A stretch of DNA of 25,445 nucleotides, taken from positions 1-25,445 of the IMG/VR virus record IMGVR_UViG_3300009161_001752; one strand, written 5' to 3'. This document shows, piece after piece, positions 21,431 through 25,445 of this stretch. Every line of letters starts with the position of its first letter. Within the stretch, counting starts at the first letter, position 1. The stretch comes from a virus. The notes beneath the pieces are model-generated. The model searched no databases. It was not told the DNA's origin and saw nothing but the letters and a program-made list of their open reading frames with translations. A program made the translations under genes and the position numbers.

Positions 21431-21862
21431 ATGCCAGCATCACGGTACGATATTCAAGCAGATCAGGGAGCAACATTCAAGTTGCATTTGCATTATAAAT
21501 TTTCTGGTGGAACTGGAATTGATATTGGAAACTTTACAGGAAGAATGCAAGTCCGAAGATCCTCAAAAGATCCAAATGTTATTTTATTCTTAACTCAAAA
21601 TGGTGTTACTGGTGGTGGTATTACTGGAGAATTTGCTATTGGTAGTGGAATTGCTGGTAGTGGTGGAATTAGTTTCAATACTTCTATTTCTGGAGCAACA
21701 GCATTTACTGGTGGAATATTTCTAAGAGTTGATGCTGATACTATGACTAATGTTCCAAATGGAAAGCATTTTTATGATCTTGAATTAAAGAATTCGCTCA
21801 ATGAAGTGATGAGACTTATGGAAGGTTCATTTGAAGTCTCAAGAGAAATTACGAGAACATAA
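21431..21862 (+). CDS. Structural protein with Ig-like baseplate or fibre pattern (143 aa)
   Basis: The protein has the layout of small phage tail or baseplate beta proteins: an opening YDIQADQGATFKLHLHYK (5-22), GRMQVRRSSKDPNVILFL (37-54), a loop rich in Gly with GGITGEFAIGSG, and a closing HFYDLELKNSLNEVMRLM (113-130) followed by GSFEVSREITRT. This resembles the BppU N-terminal-like and cyanophage tail-fibre-associated domains, but the assignment is by pattern only. GGAGA lies 6 nt before the start. It is followed after 3 nt by the 989-aa fibre gene, so it may be an adaptor or attachment protein for that fibre. Confidence 0.72.
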   Translation: MPASRYDIQADQGATFKLHLHYKFSGGTGIDIGNFTGRMQVRRSSKDPNVILFLTQNGVTGGGITGEFAIGSGIAGSGGISFNTSISGATAFTGGIFLRVDADTMTNVPNGKHFYDLELKNSLNEVMRLMEGSFEVSREITRT

Positions 21863-21865
21863 CAG

Positions 21866-24835
21866 ATGGCAGAAGAGAAACCAATACTGGTAGTAACTCA
21901 AATTCCTCCGAACACAATTGTTACGGAGAGTTCTGCTAATAACTTAGTAGTCAATAACACATTACCATCCACAGTATTGATTGCTGCTGCATTGGGGCCA
22001 GCAATTGCTGGTGGTGCTGGTGCTCAAGGTATAAGAGGAACTACAGGTGCTACTGGTGCTACTGGTTCTGGTTATACTGCAATTGGTCTTTCTGGTGGGT
22101 TTCTTTGGGTTTCTCCTGTAAGTAATACTGGAGTTCGTGGAGCATCATTTTCCATTGGATATGTTTTAGGATCAACTGGTAACACTGGAAATACTGGTAT
22201 TCAAGGTAACACTGGTAACACTGGTAATACTGGTTCTCCAGGTATTCAAGGAAATACAGGTAACACTGGTAACACTGGAAATACTGGTTCTCCAGGTATT
22301 CAAGGTAACACTGGTAATACTGGAAACACTGGTTCTGATGGTTCTCCAGGTATTCAAGGAAATACAGGTAATACTGGTTCTCCAGGTATTCAAGGTAACA
22401 CTGGTAATACTGGAAACACTGGTGCTCCAGGTATTCAAGGTAACACTGGTAATACTGGTTCTCCAGGTATTCAAGGAAATACAGGTAATACTGGAAACAC
22501 TGGTTCTCCAGGTATTCAAGGAAATACAGGTAATACTGGTTCTCCAGGTATTCAAGGTAACACTGGTAATACTGGTAATACTGGTTCTCCAGGTATTCAA
22601 GGAAATACAGGTAATACTGGTTCTCCAGGTATTCAAGGAAATACAGGTAATACAGGTAATACTGGAAACACTGGTGCTCCAGGTATTCAAGGAAATACAG
22701 GTAATACTGGTTCTCCAGGTATTCAAGGAAATACAGGTAACACTGGTAATACAGGTATTCAAGGAAATACAGGTAACACTGGTAATACAGGTAATACTGG
22801 TTCTCAAGGTCCATCTGGTGGTGTTAATTTTGCTTTTGGTGCAACTGCTCCTTCCAACCCAACTGGTGGAGATCAATGGTTAGATAGCAATACTGGAGCA
22901 TTGCTCACTTATTTTTATGACGGAAATTCTTCTCAATGGGTTCAATTCCTTAAAGGAATTCCTGGTCCTCAAGGAGCAACTGGTCCGAGCGGAGTAGTCT
23001 CTGGTGATTATGTTGCTTTGTTCAATGGAAAAACTGGAAATGTTGGTATTTCTGCTGGATCGTTCATAACAATCACTCAAACAGGAAACACATTTACAAT
23101 ATCTTCTAGTGTAGGAACTGTTGCAGGTTCTACAGGAAATACTGGTGCTACTGGTTCTCCAGGTATTCAAGGTAACACTGGTAACACTGGTAATACAGGT
23201 ATTCAAGGTAACACTGGTAACACTGGTAATACAGGTATTCAAGGTAACACTGGAAATACTGGTAACACTGGAAATACAGGTATTCAAGGTAACACTGGTA
23301 ATACTGGTAACACTGGAAATACAGGTATTCAAGGTAACACTGGTAACACTGGTAACACTGGTATTCAAGGTAACACTGGTAACACTGGAAATACAGGTAT
23401 TCAAGGTAATACTGGAAATACTGGAGCATGTGGTCCAACCGATATACGATCAACAAATTCAGCATCCACATTCTATCCATTATTTGCTGGAGGTTCTGGA
23501 AATACTTACATTTATATTGATGATGTCACTACACCATTTACATATGTCCCAAGTAGTGGTGCATTAACAGCAAAGATATTCGCCATAGCAACTGGAGTTA
23601 ATTCATCCTCATTGAACGCAACCTATGTTGAATTTAATACTAGTACAGACTCATCAAGTGTTTCTGCTACCAATATTGGTAATGTTGGATCATCACCATT
23701 TACAGTTCAATCAAATGTTAAATTAAAATTAACTGCTCCAACTATAGAATTTTATGGATCTGGTTGGGGATATACATTCCCTGCATCAAATGGAACTACT
23801 GGTCAAGCATTACTGACAAGAGGTGATGCTGGACTTTATTGGGGAACGGTTTCTACATCTGGTGGTAGTGGAACAACTCTATTTGCTGGAAGAGGAATTA
23901 CTCTAACTACAGCATCCGCAGGAACTACAGTTGCTACTATTCTAGGAATGACCAGTGCGAATGATGGATTCTTGATTTCTGGTGGTATAACCCAAAGAAC
24001 TCTTGGATTTAGTGGTGGTGATGTGACAATTGAAGGTGGAACATTTGCATCAGTAATAACATTCCCAACTGTATCTACAACACTTGTTGGAATTCACAAT
24101 GCAGTAACTTCGTTCAATGGATCAACTGGTGATATTACATTCGCTGGTGGTGTTACTGGAGTGAATGGTAAAACTGGAAATGCTTTTGTGTTTGAATATT
24201 ATCTAGGGTTTACTTCCACCGTAAACACTTCAACATATCCAGAAGGTGGAACTGCTAATTATGCGTCAAATCAACCAGTATATTACAGTTCCTCACCATT
24301 TAATGATATAATATCATCGGGTAGAGCAAAACCAAATAGAGTTTATTTTAATCCATTTGTAATTCCAACCCAAACAACAATACAAATATTGCGACTTAGT
24401 GGATATCAAAACGGATTATGTGGTGGAACTGGAAATGTATTTTTAGGAATATATAATGCAAATTCTTATGGTATGCCAAAAGACAAACTATATTCGTCCA
24501 GCAGTCTAGTAGTATTAAGTGATTTTGCCAATACTCATGATTATAATCCTTCTGGATTGATTACTCTATCTCCTGGATATTATTATCTTGCAGCAGTATT
24601 TAATAATAATCCTACACTATATTCGTTTACTACTGGAGCGCAAACCAGTACAAGTCCATTTGGATCTCAAAATCTTGCTGGTGGATATCAGAACCGAGCT
24701 ATTATTATAGATCAGGGTGGATTTACCTTACCGATAAGTGGAATCACTAGTGGTGCTAGATTTGTTGATTATAGCGTTGGTGGAACATATACAAATCTTA
24801 TGGTAAGTCCACTAATAGAATTTAGGATTCTATAA
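21866..24835 (+). CDS. Giant collagen-like fibre protein (989 aa)
   Basis: The longest gene here has, in order, an N-terminal region (1-55), a SGGFLWVSP module (nt 22064-22168), a long Gly-X-Y tract of about 217 codons (22169-22819) built from GNTGNTG and SPGIQ blocks, a GDQW module and an NGKTGNVG segment (22820-23125). A second Gly-X-Y tract (23126-23434) follows. The non-repetitive C-terminal about 466 residues have beta-rich segments, another NGSTGD/NGKTGN pair and an ending with Tyr- and Ser-rich loops (NLMVSPLIEFRIL). The last part is probably the distal receptor-binding or trimerisation domain. No Shine-Dalgarno is seen; it is likely coupled to the previous gene. Confidence 0.88.
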   Translation: MAEEKPILVVTQIPPNTIVTESSANNLVVNNTLPSTVLIAAALGPAIAGGAGAQGIRGTTGATGATGSGYTAIGLSGGFLWVSPVSNTGVRGASFSIGYVLGSTGNTGNTGIQGNTGNTGNTGSPGIQGNTGNTGNTGNTGSPGIQGNTGNTGNTGSDGSPGIQGNTGNTGSPGIQGNTGNTGNTGAPGIQGNTGNTGSPGIQGNTGNTGNTGSPGIQGNTGNTGSPGIQGNTGNTGNTGSPGIQGNTGNTGSPGIQGNTGNTGNTGNTGAPGIQGNTGNTGSPGIQGNTGNTGNTGIQGNTGNTGNTGNTGSQGPSGGVNFAFGATAPSNPTGGDQWLDSNTGALLTYFYDGNSSQWVQFLKGIPGPQGATGPSGVVSGDYVALFNGKTGNVGISAGSFITITQTGNTFTISSSVGTVAGSTGNTGATGSPGIQGNTGNTGNTGIQGNTGNTGNTGIQGNTGNTGNTGNTGIQGNTGNTGNTGNTGIQGNTGNTGNTGIQGNTGNTGNTGIQGNTGNTGACGPTDIRSTNSASTFYPLFAGGSGNTYIYIDDVTTPFTYVPSSGALTAKIFAIATGVNSSSLNATYVEFNTSTDSSSVSATNIGNVGSSPFTVQSNVKLKLTAPTIEFYGSGWGYTFPASNGTTGQALLTRGDAGLYWGTVSTSGGSGTTLFAGRGITLTTASAGTTVATILGMTSANDGFLISGGITQRTLGFSGGDVTIEGGTFASVITFPTVSTTLVGIHNAVTSFNGSTGDITFAGGVTGVNGKTGNAFVFEYYLGFTSTVNTSTYPEGGTANYASNQPVYYSSSPFNDIISSGRAKPNRVYFNPFVIPTQTTIQILRLSGYQNGLCGGTGNVFLGIYNANSYGMPKDKLYSSSSLVVLSDFANTHDYNPSGLITLSPGYYYLAAVFNNNPTLYSFTTGAQTSTSPFGSQNLAGGYQNRAIIIDQGGFTLPISGITSGARFVDYSVGGTYTNLMVSPLIEFRIL
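22169..22819 (+). repeat. Long Gly-X-Y tract A of giant fibre
   Basis: About 217 codons of uninterrupted Gly-X-Y. Unit blocks are GSPGIQ followed by two to four GNT triplets; many neighbouring blocks are identical at the DNA level over 25-40 bases, with other blocks varied at silent positions. Confidence 0.9.
23126..23434 (+). repeat. Gly-X-Y tract B of giant fibre
   Basis: About 103 codons of Gly-X-Y. GIQ punctuates runs of two to four GNT triplets, with GSP only at the start and GACGP at the end. It is more regular than tract A. Confidence 0.9.
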
Positions 24836-25170
24836 TGAAAGTATTCAAACAATACAGTTTCAACGAACTCACACAAGAATCAACTTTAATAGATGATAGA
24901 GATTTTTATCATTGTAAACAATTTCAATTAAAAGAGCTAAGAAATATTGCTAACAAACTGATTATCTCTAGTGTTCCAGAATATAAGCAAAGAAACGCAG
25001 CACTTGGATTGCTGTCTGATGAAGAAACACAACAGATTAAAGATTCAATACAAGCAATAAGAACAATATCAAATCAAAAAGAAGCAGAGATACTCGCAGT
25101 TGTTTGGGATGGACAAGAATCCACAAGAGCAGAAGCGTGTGATATAGTTCAGAGGATATTCTGGGAATAA
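24835..25170 (+). CDS. Small helical protein after fibre gene, possible fibre-assembly factor
   Basis: This 111-aa protein begins on the last base of the giant fibre stop (TAATG) with AGGA 7 nt before the ATG. It is mostly helical: QFQLKELRNIANKLIISS (29-46), EYKQRNAALGLLSDEETQQI (49-68), IQAIRTISNQKEAEILAVVW (72-91) and a final AEACDIVQRIFWE. Small helical genes directly after long fibre genes often encode assembly chaperones, and the EYKQRNAALGL-type segment recurs in tail-associated phage proteins as far as I recall. The function is inferred, not shown. Confidence 0.6.
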   Translation: MKVFKQYSFNELTQESTLIDDRDFYHCKQFQLKELRNIANKLIISSVPEYKQRNAALGLLSDEETQQIKDSIQAIRTISNQKEAEILAVVWDGQESTRAEACDIVQRIFWE

Positions 25171-25173
25171 ATA
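25166..25173 (+). promoter_or_regulatory. Late promoter-like box before last fibre gene
   Basis: AATAAATA, one base off the T4 late consensus, overlaps the stop of the preceding gene and lies 11 nt before ATG 25185. No Shine-Dalgarno is seen. Confidence 0.5.
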
Positions 25174-25184
25174 ATTAAACTACC

Positions 25185-25445
25185 ATGCCACTAGATTTTC
25201 CTTCAAATCCAACCCTCAATTTACCATACACTTTCAACGGAACTCAATGGAAGTGGAATGGTTCTGCTTGGTTGATTGTTGGTGATAATTTTGGTACTAC
25301 AGGAGCAACAGGACCAGCTGGAAATACTGGAAACACTGGTAATAATGGAACAACAGGTAACACTGGTGCTACGGGATCTGGTTATACTGCTGCTGGTCTT
25401 TCTGGTGGATTCTTATGGATAACTCCAGTTTTATCTTCTGGTATA
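25185..25445 (+). CDS. Collagen-like fibre protein, N-terminal part (3' end outside window)
   Basis: The frame is open from ATG 25185 to the window end (87 codons seen). It starts MPLDFPSNPTLNLPYTFNG, then QWKWNGSAWLIVGDN, matching the N-terminus of the 382-aa protein at 19752. Gly-X-Y triplets follow (TTGATGPAGNTGNTG, then GNNGTTGNTGATG), and then a SGYTAAGLSGGFLWITP module, the sixth copy of that module in the window. It is clearly another collagen-like fibre of the same modular set; its full length is unknown. Confidence 0.88.
   Translation, partial: MPLDFPSNPTLNLPYTFNGTQWKWNGSAWLIVGDNFGTTGATGPAGNTGNTGNNGTTGNTGATGSGYTAAGLSGGFLWITPVLSSGI

Noticed and set aside
22059-22876. Long reverse-strand open frames of 251 and 234 codons
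   Set aside because: They are the complement of the Gly-X-Y repeat, whose codons contain no reverse-strand stops. Their products are low-complexity repeats of Tyr/Leu/Gln or Ser/Thr/Ile without starts or ribosome-binding sites that make sense.
18345-23434. CRISPR-like appearance of regularly spaced short repeats
   Set aside because: Repeats are in-frame nine-base codon repeats coding for Gly-X-Y, with no unique spacers and no cas genes.
18345-23434. N-glycosylation sequons in the GNT repeats
   Set aside because: The repeat reads N-T-G, so position +2 after Asn is Gly rather than Ser/Thr. Only O-linked modification of Thr is plausible.
1-25445. Toxin-antitoxin, integrase, transposase, tRNA or intein signals
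   Set aside because: I looked for the usual motifs (recombinase catalytic patterns, inverted-repeat ends with DDE proteins, cloverleaf arms, splice motifs in 44 and 46) and saw none.

Overview
The window is a densely packed, AT-rich piece of a T4-like myovirus genome with every gene on the + strand. The phage assignment rests on a run of T4 core replication genes in the usual T4 order: the end of gene 46 (recombination ATPase), then 45 (sliding clamp), 44 and 62 (clamp loader) and regA (translational repressor). T4-type late promoter -10 boxes (TATAAATA and close variants) precede four structural genes. The short gp62 and the very long collagen-like fibre genes resemble aquatic cyanophage-type relatives of T4. 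No photosynthesis or other host-specific gene is visible, so the host cannot be named.

Layout. (1) 1-3799: replication and recombination block, with two small unassigned genes between 46 and 45. (2) 3827-17914: a roughly 14 kb sugar and glycosylation island where gene 43 (DNA polymerase) would usually follow regA. It holds glycosyltransferases of the GT10, GT17, GT2 and GT9-like types, several unassigned GT-A or GT-B candidates, two DUF5672 proteins, a DUF6165-like protein, three extended SDR sugar-nucleotide enzymes (one a convincing GDP-mannose 3,5-epimerase), a truncated DegT-type aminotransferase, an RfbH/E1-type 3-dehydratase, two small SAM methyltransferases, and a 262-bp duplicated piece of an epimerase gene. 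Many genes are coupled through ATGA, GTGA or TAATG overlaps. (3) 17943-25445: virion fibre genes, three of them collagen-like (591 aa, 989 aa, and one cut by the window end), plus associated structural and assembly candidates. The fibres are mosaics of shared modules: a W-rich N-terminus, Gly-Asn-Thr tracts, a GFLWISPV module, a GDxW module and an NGxTG module.

How it may work together (inference). The island could make activated sugars (GDP-L-galactose/gulose, a CDP-3-deoxy sugar, an amino sugar) and transfer them with about nine glycosyltransferases. The neighbouring fibres carry many Thr residues in the Y position of Gly-X-Y repeats, the type of site that is O-glycosylated in Bacillus BclA. 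The most interesting reading is therefore a phage-encoded pathway that glycosylates its own collagen-like fibres. Remodelling of host surface polysaccharide, or modification of DNA bases, are the main alternatives. No tRNA, CRISPR array, insertion sequence or origin was recognised, and no gene-free stretch exceeds 60 bases.
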